A stretch of 64,000 nucleotides of DNA, from the NCBI GenBank assembly GCA_019925795.1, contig CM034313.1, forward strand, positions 2,264,501 through 2,328,500, written 5' to 3'. The notes beneath the pieces are model-generated. The model had not been told where the DNA came from and made no database searches. It was given only the letters and a program-made list of their open reading frames with translations. Shown here piece after piece: positions 34,377 through 46,300 of this stretch; position 1 is the first letter of the stretch; each line of letters opens with the position of its first letter. Position numbers and translations under genes: made by a program. This stretch comes from Dendrobium chrysotoxum (lineage: Eukaryota > Streptophyta > Magnoliopsida > Asparagales > Orchidaceae).

Positions 34377-36186
34377 TCTATAAATTTATCATAGGAGATC
34401 AAAATCAAATTAGTTTTTAACTCAAATTGAAGTTAATGAGCCATATCTGACTTGAATTTGCACCGAATCGAACTAACTTATAACAAAATTTGACTTGGCT
34501 TGAGATAAAATTGAATGACTTTTAGTTGATCTCAAAGCAAGGTTACATCGCAAGATATCATATTATTAACAACCCTACACTAGCAAAAATTTGCTTCCCC
34601 TTAAGAAAACGTTTCTAATGAAACATGTTATAAAATTTCTCTCTCAATCTCACTCAGCCTCTCTTTTGTGTGGATCCTCAATCAACCTATTCTCAAATTT
34701 GTTGAAATTGACTATCACTACTCACCTTTATCCTCCAATCCAAAATCAAACATTAACATAATGTTCTTGTAGCTTGCATGGAGTCCATGGGAAGAACAAG
34801 GAAATGAACTGGTGATAATAAAGAGATTGATGGGGGCAGTGGAGTAATCTATAGAATTGTGAAACGAATTAGGGCTCTATCAATCCCTAACAATGCTTAG
34901 GTTTTTTTTATATATAAAAATTATAAAATCCCTACTTAATATATGCAAGTATGCGTGCCGAATTGAGTAATATAGCAATAGAGTAGAGTATCGATCCCAC
35001 GATGAATGTATGCTCACTTGCAAACACTAGTACTGTCTACTAAAATTACAACTAAATAAAAATAAAGGTTGTGGAGATTCAATAACTTAAATAAAATTAG
35101 ATAAAGATAATAAATATACTATATGGATATAATATTTTGGATTGATGAATGTAAATAACATATTTTTTCTAATGAATCTCTTTTAATGGTGATGTTATTC
35201 AGAGCATATGCATCCCTAGTTCTTTGTTGAGCTTGTAGGAACAAAGGATGTCTATCGACTTCCTACAGTTATATCATTTCCTTAAAAATTTAATACATTT
35301 CATACCTTATGCTTAGGCATGACGCATACTAATTCAATATTCCTGGTTATGATTACTTCCCTCCATCGAGGCCCCACATTATACCTAATTTTAGCTACAC
35401 ATATGGCCACTATATGCATTAAATGAAGATCTGATAATATTGAAAATATATTTTTAATCATTTAAGGAATAAGAAAATTCATTAGTACTACATATGATAC
35501 TTACATCATCAATCCAAAATAAGAAAATTTAGTTAAACATGGATTAAAATTGAAGCAAACTCATTTTCTTTGATAGCATGATAGAAAAAAAAATACAAGA
35601 GATAGATATCACCAAAAGTGTTCAATGGATCTCCTCTACACTCCTCTTTACTTACAGATTTGCTTCCACAAACACAAGTCAAACACTCTAATGGTGGTAT
35701 CAAGTACTTCTCTAAATTCCCTTTGTTGTCACCCTAAGGGAGTTTCAGAGAAGCACTTTGAATTTGACTGAAATTATCTAAGTGACTGAACTCTCTTACA
35801 ATCATAACACAATGACTATTTATAAGAAAACACAAAACAGACGTCTGGCATTGCGGCGCTAGAAAGATCGATGACGTTGCACCCAATAAATGAACTAACG
35901 CTGCTGGGCTATTTTACTAGTGCCACCGCGGTGTTTGCTGACGTGGATTAGTTATTTGGTGAATAGTCGCATCGCTTCATTGACAGATCGTGTCCTTGAG
36001 AAATTACAACTGCTACGACGCAGCACTGATGACTTAAGTAGCTTGGCAGACATTCTCTTCCTCCATTTAGAGAGGTTGGATACTAATTAAACTTTGAGAT
36101 CCTTGAAGGCGTCTTTATTCAGTTTCTTTGTAGAACTTGGGGGTATCATCTCTCTCACAATTCCATGGGGTGTTAAACATTATTAT
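34377..36186. other. Intronic DNA of unknown origin
   Basis: No coding sequence is seen. The block at about 34890-35080 (ATCGATCCCACGATGAATG, TAGAGTAGAGTATCGATCCC) and the GC-richer block at 35830-36060 have the look of LTR-element untranslated DNA, but I could not define ends or a partner copy in the window. Confidence 0.4.
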
Positions 36187-36492
36187 TGAAAAGTTATCCA
36201 CAAATAAGCTCACTTTATAATCAAGCAGTCACTCTCCACTAATCCTCCTGCAACATAACGCCACTCTTCCTTGCGGCACCTGCTACATCAATGGCTAAGC
36301 TGCATATACCCTGCTTTACCTGTACAAAGTTGAAAAGTGCACTACCTCTCTTTATCTATTATATATATAGGGAATGTACAGAAGTTAAATCAGAATTAAT
36401 GAAATCCAAAATAACTTCATCTCTTGATGAAGTTCTATTCCTCCACTCTATCTTCTTCCTCTCTTAACTCATTGTTTATGTTAAGTTCTTCA
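36187..36492 (+). repeat. 5' LTR of copia element 1
   Basis: This 306-bp copy aligns along its length with 47961-48258, with a TATATATATAGGG promoter-like stretch near 36360. The two copies differ at roughly one base in ten by eye. Confidence 0.9.
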
Positions 36493-36543
36493 TGATATCA
36501 CAGCTCCCATCCCAACGACGCATCTCCTCAACATCAACAAACC

Positions 36544-37570
36544 ATGGGAGAATCATCCAGCACCTCAAGCACAATTCTAGTCACCACTCCAAACTCTCTA
36601 TCTACAATGGAAGACACTGTTATCCCCATCTCCCTCAAATTCCTCATATCAAACCTCAAAAATATAGTCCATGTCCAACTCAGCAGTGATAACTATCCCA
36701 TATGGCGCCTTCAAATCCTCAAGATGTTCACCGCACCGCCAACCACTTCGATGGATTCCTCGATGGCATTCTCAGATGCCCACTCAAACACCTCCTCTCT
36801 TCCACAAACGAACCAATACCTAATCCAAAACACAGTAGCTGGACTCTATTCGACCAAAACCTGTTAGCTGCATTATACTCCATCTCAATCACCATTCTCC
36901 CTCACATTCTACACCTCCACACCTACCGCGATATCTGGTCCACGCTTGAGAAGCTTCTACAACTGATAAACCGCTCAAGAGTCATCCAACTCAAAAACGA
37001 GCTGCATAACACTTCCATGAAGGATCTCTCCATGCCTCAATACCTCACCACTATAAAATCCCTTGTAAACAACATTCAAGCTGCGGGATCGCACATCGAT
37101 CATGAAGATATTATCTTATACACACTCAATGGCTTACCGTCAACCTACTAATCCTTCAAAACAACCATTCGCACCACATTAACCCCAATCTCTCTTGATG
37201 ACTTTTATTCTCTTCTTAACAGTGAAGAGATTAACATCGCAACAGAAAATCTCAAACTATCATCCAGTGACTCCTCCGTCACTCTCACAGCAACCCGCAG
37301 ACGAATTTTCTGCTCCGCCCGTGGCAAATTCAATCCCTCCCCTGTTCAACCAGCTTCTCAACCCCGAGCCATCTTCCATTCTAACCGTGGTGTTCGTCCA
37401 CCACAATCCTCCCACCCAAGCTATCAAATCTGCGACAAATCAGGACGTACAGCCGTCACCTGTTGGCATTGCTGCAACCTTCAATACAACTCTCCAACCT
37501 CGTCCACCACATCAACTCTCTACTCACATCAACAACCTTCACCTGACTAGTACTTAGACTCTGGAGCTTC
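36544..37570 (+). pseudogene. copia 1 gag and protease start, broken
   Basis: A gag start (MGESSSTSS) runs about 56 codons, then the frame shifts near 36710. The second frame has FDGFLDGI, RSRVIQLKNELHNTSMKDL and ILYTLNGLPSTY and then a stop at 37149. The nucleocapsid part follows in further frames, and a DSGAS-type protease motif preceded by a stop lies near 37556-37575. It is non-functional. Confidence 0.85.
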
Positions 37571-38570
37571 CGCCCATATCACCTCCGACCTCAATAATCT
37601 ATAGCAAGCAGCCACATACCACGATTCAGACACAATCTCCATTGGCAATGGCTCCACACTTGCTATTTCAAACACAGACAATGGCTTGCTACCTACAACC
37701 CAAACCAACCATAAGCTTCTCCTTAACGATATCCTTCATTTTCCTCAAATCTCACATAACCTTCTTTTAATCCACAAATTAACATCTGACAATGACTATT
37801 CTATTTCTTTCACCTCATCTGATTTTGTCATCAAGGATCGACGAACCAACCAAATCATTCATCATGGCACCAGCAATAATGGATTTTACCCTTCACATCA
37901 GCAAGCTCCTCAACCCACCTCCAAGTTCTCACCTCTCAGCTATCCAACGTACCATCTCAGGCATGCTAGATTGGGTAATCCACACAATTTTGTCACCTCC
38001 AAGATTGCAAAACTACTACAACTCTCTTCTACAATGCCACAACAATTTTCTTGCACTTCATTAATGTGTCCAAATGTCACAAATTACCGTATAACTCCAA
38101 ACCTACTTGTACCTCTAAACCATTACATTTAATACATAGTGATGTTTGGGGTCCTTCCCCGATTCCATCTCTTCATGGCTTTCAATTTTATGTAATTTTT
38201 ATGGATGATTTCACCAAATTATGTTGGCTTTTCCTTATGCATCACAAATCTGAAACTTTCAATAAATTCTTTGAATTTGCTACAATGGCTGAAAATCTCT
38301 ATAACTCTAAAATCAAAATATTTCGCTCCGACAATGATGGAGAATACACCTCAAATCAATTTCATCAAACTTAACAAACAAAGGCATAGTTCACCAATTC
38401 AACTGCCCATACACTCCTGAGCATAATGGCGTTTCAAAATGCAAGCATAGACATCTCATAGAAACTACCCGCACCCTTCTACATGCTACAAACCTTCCTC
38501 CAAAATTCTGAATTGAGGCCTTACTCACCTCCACATACCTCATCAATCGACTTCCTTCCAAAAATACAAA
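37571..38570 (+). pseudogene. copia 1 integrase, broken
   Basis: A zinc-binding region is faint. The core keeps HLIHSDVWGPSPI (first catalytic Asp) and IFRSDNDGEYTSNQF (second catalytic Asp) at about 38125-38365. Stops and shifts occur at about 38040, 38373 and 38509. Confidence 0.8.
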
Positions 38571-40294
38571 CAATAGATCACCTTACCAACTTCTCACCAA
38601 ACAACTACCCAAATACAATCACCTCTGCACCTTCGGCTACCTCTATTTCCCATGGATTCCACCAATCCACAAATTATCATCTCGCTCCATCCCCCGCATC
38701 TTCCTCAGTTACTCCCTTTCCACACCGGGATACCGTTGTTACAATCCCATTACGGGCAAAATTATTCTATCCCGCCATGTCAAGTTTTTGGAAACAATCT
38801 TTCCCTTTGATGCTCCATCCACCACTCCACCAGAACAATCCACCATCCCACCTCTACTACTAATTCCATCCAACACACCTGCTATAAGCATCTCTTCCCC
38901 AACTTCAACCACTACACCTGCTATAAACTCTAATCCACCACCAAAAACAATCTCCACTTCCTCAACCCCATCCAACATCACTCACTGGCCTCCCATCATC
39001 ACTTCAACTACAACATCTTCAAACTCCATACCACATAACCCACCACAAATTTTATCCCATCCCATGCAAACTCGACTCAAAACTGGCCATCTAAAACCCA
39101 AATAAATATTCACACTATCTGCTCAAAATTCTTCCAATCTCACTCCCACAAGCCCTCAAAACTACTGAATGGAGCAATGCAATGTCAACAGAATTCCAAG
39201 CCCTCCAACAACAAGGGACCTGGTCCCTAGTCCCACTCCCTTTAAACCAACCTATCATTGGTTGCCCTGGACCTACAAAACCAAACTAAAACCTGATGGC
39301 TCTGTCGATCACCTCAAGGCCCACCTCGTTGCTGAAGGCTTCACTCAAGAACATGGACTCAACTTCTCCGAGACATTCAGCACCATGGCCAAAATGCCCA
39401 CAACTCGAATCCTCCTTGCGGTAGCCCTCCACAACCGTTGGCTTATTCGTCAACTAGATTTTACAAATGTCTTTCTACACAGCAAACTCAATGACACCCT
39501 CAACATGAAACAACCATCCCGTTTCATCGACCCATTATATCTTACACATATCTGCAAACTACACAAAGCCCTCTACGGTCTCAAACAAACACCACGTCAA
39601 TGGTTCCACACATTCTCTTAATTTCTTCTCACTCGTGGATTTCATTTTAGTCACTTAGATCCCTCCTTACTCATCCAGAACACTCCAACCATCATTACCT
39701 ATCTGCTACTATATGTTGATGACATCCTTATAATTGGATCTCATCCCTCCACCATTACAGCTCTCATCCAAGATCTCCAAACAAACTTCTCGCTCAAGGA
39801 TCTTGGCCCAACATCCTTCTTTCTTGGAATTCAGATACAATCTAGCCCCACCTCATTCAACCTCAACCAAACATAATATGCCATCAAAATTCTTCATAAA
39901 TATGACCTAGAAAATTGCAAACCAGCAAACACACCTTCCACCACTAAACCTCTCACTGTCACAGACCACGATCAACCATTCTCCAATCCCTCTCTCTCCC
40001 GAACCATTGCCGACTCCCTATAAAACCTCACTATTACTCGTCCCAATATTGCCTTTGCCACCAATCAACTCTGACAGTTCTTGCACAATCCTCTCAATTG
40101 ACACTTTCAAATGATGAAAAGATTGCTTAGATATATACAGGGAACTATCAGCATGGGTCTTCCAATCACACTTGGCGATCTCACTCTTCGCACATTTGCT
40201 GACTCCAATTGGGCCTCCGACTCAACTGACCGCAAATCTGAATTCTGCTCATTTCTTGGAAACAATATGATCTCCTTGAGTGTTAAGAAACAAT
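38571..40294 (+). pseudogene. copia 1 reverse transcriptase and RNase H start, broken
   Basis: A Pro/Thr/Ser-rich linker is followed by RT with KPDGSVDHLKAHLVAEGF, QLDFTNVFLHSKLND, LHKALYGLKQTPRQWF and the catalytic YVDDILI (about 39710-39730), then FFLGIQIQ and the RNase H start FADSNWASDSTDRKS (about 40195-40240). Six or more stops interrupt it. It ends at the copy B insertion and resumes at 47592. Confidence 0.85.
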
Positions 40295-40379
40295 TAACAT
40301 GTTGACCCCTATATCTAAAACCACACATAAAAGGACAAAAATGATGAACCAAGTAGTGCGCGGGTTGGTCCGACACCTT

Positions 40380-41500
40380 ACTTGAAGGGTCAAATGATCT
40401 CCGATTGCAAAACGGATTACGTGGTTGCATCCGGAACGTCATCAACATCAAAGATCTACATTTTATTTAATTAATTTGGATCAATCGGGGTGGTGGCACG
40501 CAAATCAAAGTGATCCTAATGCGACAAGATAACGCGCATTTCAAGGAAAAGTGGCCTCGTCGTCACACAAACCACGTCCTATTGCAAAACGGACTGTGTC
40601 GTTGCATCCGGAATGCCGTCGACATTAAAAATCTACATTTTATTTAATTAATTTGAATCGTCAGAAGTGGTGGCATGAACCCCGAGGCAATTCGATTGTA
40701 ATAACACGTGTTTTGAGAGAAATTTAGCCCTCGTCGTCGACTAAACGATCTCCGATCGACGAACGGACTTCGCCAACGTGTCCAGAACGCTTTCAACCTT
40801 TAAAAACTACATTTTTTTTACTCAATTCAAAGCGTTCAGATTGGCGGCGCAACCGAAGTGATTCAAACGCGGCAGTGCGCAGTTCAAGAAAATCAGCCTC
40901 ATCGTCGACCAAACAATCTCCGATCGACGAACGAACTTCGCCACCGTGTCCGAAACACTTTCAACCTTTAAAAACTACATTCTGTTTACTCAATTCGAAA
41001 CGTTCAGATTGGCCGCGCGACCGGAGTGATTTAAATGCGGCAGTGCGCAGTTCAAGAAAATCAGCCTCGTCGTCGACCTAATGATCTCCGATCGATGAAC
41101 GGACTTCGCCACTACGTCCGAAACATCCCAAATACTTAAGAATGGCTTTTAATTTGATTGAATTAAATGACATACGAGAAGGTCGACATGAATTGCGAGG
41201 CAAAAGCACAATCGCAAGGTAATGATTCGCAAGCTAAGGAATTTAGCCCTCGGCGTCGACGAAATGACCTCTGATCGACGAACGAACTGCGTCATTGCGT
41301 CCGAAACACTATCAATACTCTAAATTGACTGTCAATTTGTCCAAACTAAAATTATGTTGTGACTGGCGAGGGTTCTAATGCAATAGCGCGTATGTCGAGA
41401 AAAATTGGCCTCGTCGTCGCTCAAATGACGTCTGATCGTGAAACGGACTACGTCGTTGCGACCGGAACATCTTCAATACCCTAAATACACTATTGATTTA
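40380..41500 (+). repeat. Seven-unit tandem repeat, 160-187 bp
   Basis: The core GATCTCCGATCGACGAACGG followed by a CGTCC(G)GAACR block recurs near 40396, 40573, 40748, 40915, 41081, 41268 and 41428. Spacings are 160-187 bp. Units are diverged, and the best-matching neighbours are those at 40748 and 40915. Confidence 0.75.
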
Positions 41501-43449
41501 TTTAATTTTGATATTCAGCAAATCTGACACGTAAAATGAAGTAAAATATACACAAAAATTGAGACAATACACGGGAATCGAGATCATTTCATTGATTGAT
41601 GCATTGCCACCATCCTCAATTTAATGCTAATACCAATTATGGCAAGCTATTATTAAGATTACACATCAATCTAACTAAAAAGATGAAAGTCAGATTAAAT
41701 CTCAAATCGAGCATTAATGCTTTTACCTCGGCTCCGTCGAAGATCTCCTGCAAAATCCCGTAAATCCAGCTTCGAGCGTCACTGTCCTCATTTTGAATGA
41801 AGCTCTGTCGTTAAAATGAAAAAAAAAAGAGCTTCATTCATTTTTTTTTTTAGCAATCCCACAAGCAGAGCCTTTCTCTGTCGAGAGCTCCAAGCCTCCT
41901 CCACGTAGAAATCACAGGCAAATCCACAGAAAACCCCGGCTCTGCCTCACATCACACAAAACCTTTCTCTATCAAGAGCTCCAAGCCATCCTCCCCTAAA
42001 CCCGTCGCCTGTAACAAATCCCGACTCCAACTTCCCCCTACTCCCATTCAAGCAAACTTCTTCCACGTGAAAGCCTTGGAGTTCCTGCACCCGCCACCTA
42101 TCCAAAGTCCCAGCCGTTCAAGCTCATCCACCTCCTCAAGCTTTCGGATCCACTGAGCTTTCCAGCTATCTGGACATTCCAAGACACCTAGCTGAAGCAG
42201 TCGTTCGATCCAGCACCTCCCTCCCGTCAACCCCACAACAGCTTAGGAGTCCTTGTTTCCCTCCTGCAGTTGGTCACGATCAGAAGCTCTCTAAGCTGCC
42301 TGAAACCCCTCCTCCTAATCTCCAAAACATAGATGGAAGACTGTGAAGAAGAAGCCTTCTTGCCTCCTCCTCAAGTCCAATGCTTGCAACCTCCAACTCA
42401 TCCGCCTCATTGGGTCCAACATCGGAGTCCTCGCTCCTCAAGCTCCTCCCAGTTTTCATCGCCCATGGTATTCGAGATGAATATCTGATCAATTGGAGGC
42501 TCATGCAGGTCATGGCAAGAAGATCTACCTCCTTATCATCACATCCTTGCATTCTTTGAGTTCGAAGGAAAGTAACCAAGCAAAAAGAGAAGTGCAATGT
42601 TCTAGAAGCTGCTATTTCCTCCAAGACAGACATATTTAGATGTACATGATGATACTAGCTGTACATGGAGGGCCAAATCTTTCCACTAAAAAGCTATAGC
42701 CGCTGATGTTACTGCTCTGACAACTTGTGGAATTTATCCTGGAGTAAGCAATGTAATGGAAGCTGAGCTTGTTTGTTTGGGCTGAAGTGATAATATTGGT
42801 GAACCAGAGAGAGTAAGGTAACTTAGAGCAAGCCTTCTATCTTCGGCTTGGCGAATGGTGTAGACCAATGCTCTGAAGTAAGCTATTCCGGCATGACACA
42901 AGTTATATCTAGAATTGGTAGCTCAATGGATATAAAAAAGATGCATAATCTTCCTCGAGATTATCAGAACTCATTTACAAATAGAGCTGAAGATGCATAA
43001 GAGGTTGATGATTCACTTGGTGATAGTGTGACTAAAGTAAAGAGGAGACAATGAGCACAAACAACAAATAGACTTCCAGCCGCAGGAGCAAAAATTGTAC
43101 TAGAAAATATGAACCGAAGCAATTTGAAGTTCAGATTAACACTAGTCATATTTAAAATGACTTGATACATACTACTTTTGATCCATTGCTTAGTCATATA
43201 ATTTCTGAAATGTTGCAGGTAATAGTATGTTTGTCTGTGCTATTTTTTTTTTTAAGTTTGCTGAAACTTACAGTTCTGTGTTTTATATTTCTAATATATA
43301 TGTAAAAAAAAAAAGTCTCCAAAAAAAAAAGAAAGCAAAAAAAAAAGAGAAAAGAAAATAGCAAAAAAAAAAAAGAAGGAAAAAAAAGAGGGAAAAATAA
43401 AATAATTTTGAAAATTTTGAGAACTCATTTCGTAGTTTGCGGCGCACCG

Positions 43450-43850
43450 GAAAACCGCCCATACACGCTTTCATAAGCGTGGTGGGATGGGACCCCGGTG
43501 CGGCGCCTACAACGAGGTGGGTAATCACCTAAAAATCCCGTTCTCGGCGTTCGTGTCGAGCCGACAAACCGCCTATACACGCTTCTTAAGCGTGGTGGGA
43601 AGGAAACCCGGTGCAACACCTACGACGAGGCGGGTAGGCCCTATACACGCTTTTCTTAGCGTGGTGGGGGACGATCTTAAGTACCCGCTCGCGGGGAAAC
43701 AACTGCTTTTCTCTTGTAACAGGCATGTTTGAAGACCCATACACGCTTTCTTAAGCGTGGTGGGGAATTGAAGCCTTTACACGGCCGCGGTGTCCTCGAA
43801 AGAGGACACCTACCATACACGCTTTCTTAAGCGTGGTGGGAAAGGCCCAG
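43450..43850 (+). repeat. Five dispersed copies of a hairpin motif in copy B
   Basis: ACACGCTTTCTTAAGCGTGGTGG-type words occur at about 43455, 43572, 43641, 43739 and 43814. Each can fold as CACGCTT...AAGCGTG. Spacers are similar to each other (GGTGCGGCGCCTAC, ACGAGGCGGGTA). Copy A has decayed versions at about 30060, 30220 and 30283. Confidence 0.8.
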
Positions 43851-45485
43851 TTTCCCAAAATTTCCCCTAAACGGGAGAGACGCCGGGAGGCTGCCGAAAT
43901 TTTGTCTAAAAAGGACAAGGACTTGAACAATATTTGGACAGCAGGGGACTTGATTTTGGACAACATAGAACTTGGACTCATATTTGGACTCAAAAATGAT
44001 TTATAAAATATTTGAACTTAAAAGGAATGAATCCCAACTTGAATTCAAATTGAATTTAATTTGTTCATTAAGTGGATGTGACTTTGGACTTGAAAATAAA
44101 CTTAAGCTTGAAGTATGCACTTGTGGTCATCGAGCTCAAACTATACAACACTGAGTGGAACTTGAACTTGCAAGGACTCAACGAAGTTGAACAAACTATA
44201 AAAGACATGAATTGAGCTTGAATATAAATGAATGATTGATAAAAGTCTTGATTCGAATGATAATACAAAGTCCCAATGAGATTGTCATAATTGATAATTG
44301 AGAAAGACGTGGTTCTTCCCAATTTCACAAAAGCAAGCAGAGTCTCATATGCGAGCTCATTAAAAATGGAAATATGAAATTTATGTGAACAATAACAATC
44401 AAACTATAACGATCATTTCAATTGAGAAAGGGTTGATGAGTTTGATACCATGTTCATTGTAAAGAATTCACAAGTGTGATTTAATTGCAAGTAACAAGAG
44501 GGGCATGAGGAATAGGGTTTTATGCCAAACTCGTGGTATGGAGGGGGCCTTTGAACCATGATAGTTCACTTGTAATGTTGGATAAGAGTTGCAAGGAAGA
44601 CGACGATCAACTTACAAGTTATAATCTTCAATAAATTCATGAAAGCTATGAGGATTGGAGTGCAACTTGCCAACTAGCATCAAAGGCTAATGATTTCTAT
44701 CATAACATGTGAACATTGTAGAGGATGCAATGACATACTTGCAATCAGTAATATGAAGATTTCCAATCAACATTTAGGGATTCCCAGATGCATAACAAAT
44801 GCCATTCTACAGTTAACATGAAGTCAAATACAACGCATCTTGCAAGAAACAAAGAACATGGATATGCCTGTCTTCTACAACAAGAGACCAAGGTGTGATG
44901 AATGTAGCAATGCTCCACGACCAGCATCAAGATACAAATGAAGGTATCCAACCCCACAGGCAATGAGAATTTAGAAGGAATATGCAGTCTGGTTGTAGGC
45001 AGATATGCAAGAGCCTTCAACAAACGTAACATCTTGTCTATAAAAAAAAATGCCTAACGAGCACTACGACTCTCCTCCAGTCCACGACAGCCGACTAGTG
45101 GATAAATACCGTAGTTGCTTACTAATATTGAGGATCAACACACAATGAGCATGATGGACAGTCTGACGTGCCTTCAATCACCGCAGTCGTTGGTTCAAGG
45201 AGTCAGCCCTTGACTTCGACATATAGGGCATCGGTAAAAACGCAATCATTCAAGAGATGAAGACTCGAAAGTTCAAGATGTACAGTGTACACCAGCTCTT
45301 ATGGGCCGTTATAGGAGATTCATTGTACACCCAATCTGTTGTCCACAAGCAAAATACAAGGAGAATACATTAAATACGAGCCCCTACGAGTTATTGTAGG
45401 AGACCCGCTATAAATATAAAGTGCCATCCCTGAGTAAATGCAGGAGACCGTCATCAAATACGAGCTTCTACAAGATGCAACAACA

Positions 45486-45790
45486 CGCCACCGGATCTGC
45501 AATACTCGTACAAGCAGACAGAAGGCGTCCACAAGCTACAATCCAACGCCACCGGATCTGCAATACTCGTACAAGCAGACAGAAGGCGTCCACAAGCTAC
45601 AATCCAACGCCACCGGATCTGCAACACTCATGCAAGCAGACAGAAGGCGTCCACAAGCTACAACGCCACGCCACCGGATCTGCAACACTCATGCAAGCAG
45701 ACAGAAGGCGTCCACAAGCTACAACGCCACGCCACCGGATCCGCAACATCCTTACAAGCGGACAGAAGGCGTTTGCAAATATTCCAAATG
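45486..45790 (+). repeat. Five 61-bp tandem repeats in copy B
   Basis: The word CGCCACCGGATCTGC starts at 45486, 45547, 45608, 45669 and 45730 (CGCCACCGGATCCGC in the last), an exact 61-bp period. Units are nearly identical. The matching place in copy A (about 31570) has one diverged unit. Confidence 0.92.
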
Positions 45791-45856
45791 TATCCCCGCA
45801 CATGCACCGTAACTTGTATACACTTAGGTACACATAAGGGGTGAATACAATCATAA

Positions 45857-46300
45857 CCCGCATGGGCCCCGGCGAGCGTGTTGTAGGAACACACGTGACG
45901 TCTAGGGATGCTGCGCGGGTCAATAAATTTGAACCTGATCCTCCTAAAGAAAGTAAACAGGAGTTGACAAGGTTCAATAAATAACTATAAAATGCCCCCT
46001 AAACACCCGCATGGGCCCCAGCGAGCGTGTTGTAGGAACACACGTGACGTCTAGGGATGCTGCGCGGGTCAATAAATTTGAACCCGATCCTCCTAAAGCA
46101 AGTAAACAGGAGTTGACAAGGTTCAATAAATAACTATAAAATTCCCCCTAAACACCCGCATGGGCCCCGGCGAGCGTGTTATTGGTACACACGTGACGTC
46201 TAGGGATGCTGCGCGGGTCATTAAGTGAATTCAAGTTCGAGCCCGATCCTTCTATTCAGGTAGATAGGAGTTGAAACGGCTCGAACTATTAAATAAATAT
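45857..46300 (+). repeat. Three 149-bp tandem repeats in copy B
   Basis: CGCATGGGCCCC starts at 45859, 46008 and 46157, an exact 149-bp period. The first two units are nearly identical, and the third diverges in its last third. Copy A has a single unit near 31840. Confidence 0.9.

Noticed and set aside
43450..43850. CRISPR-like array of repeats and spacers
   Set aside because: The repeats are hairpins in a plant retroelement-type insertion, the spacers are similar to each other, and no cas-like gene exists in this eukaryotic context.
45421..45837. 138- and 124-codon ORFs and minus-strand ORFs at 45597-45977
   Set aside because: They exist only because the 61-bp tandem array happens to lack stops in several frames; 61 is not a multiple of three, so the units are read in different frames.
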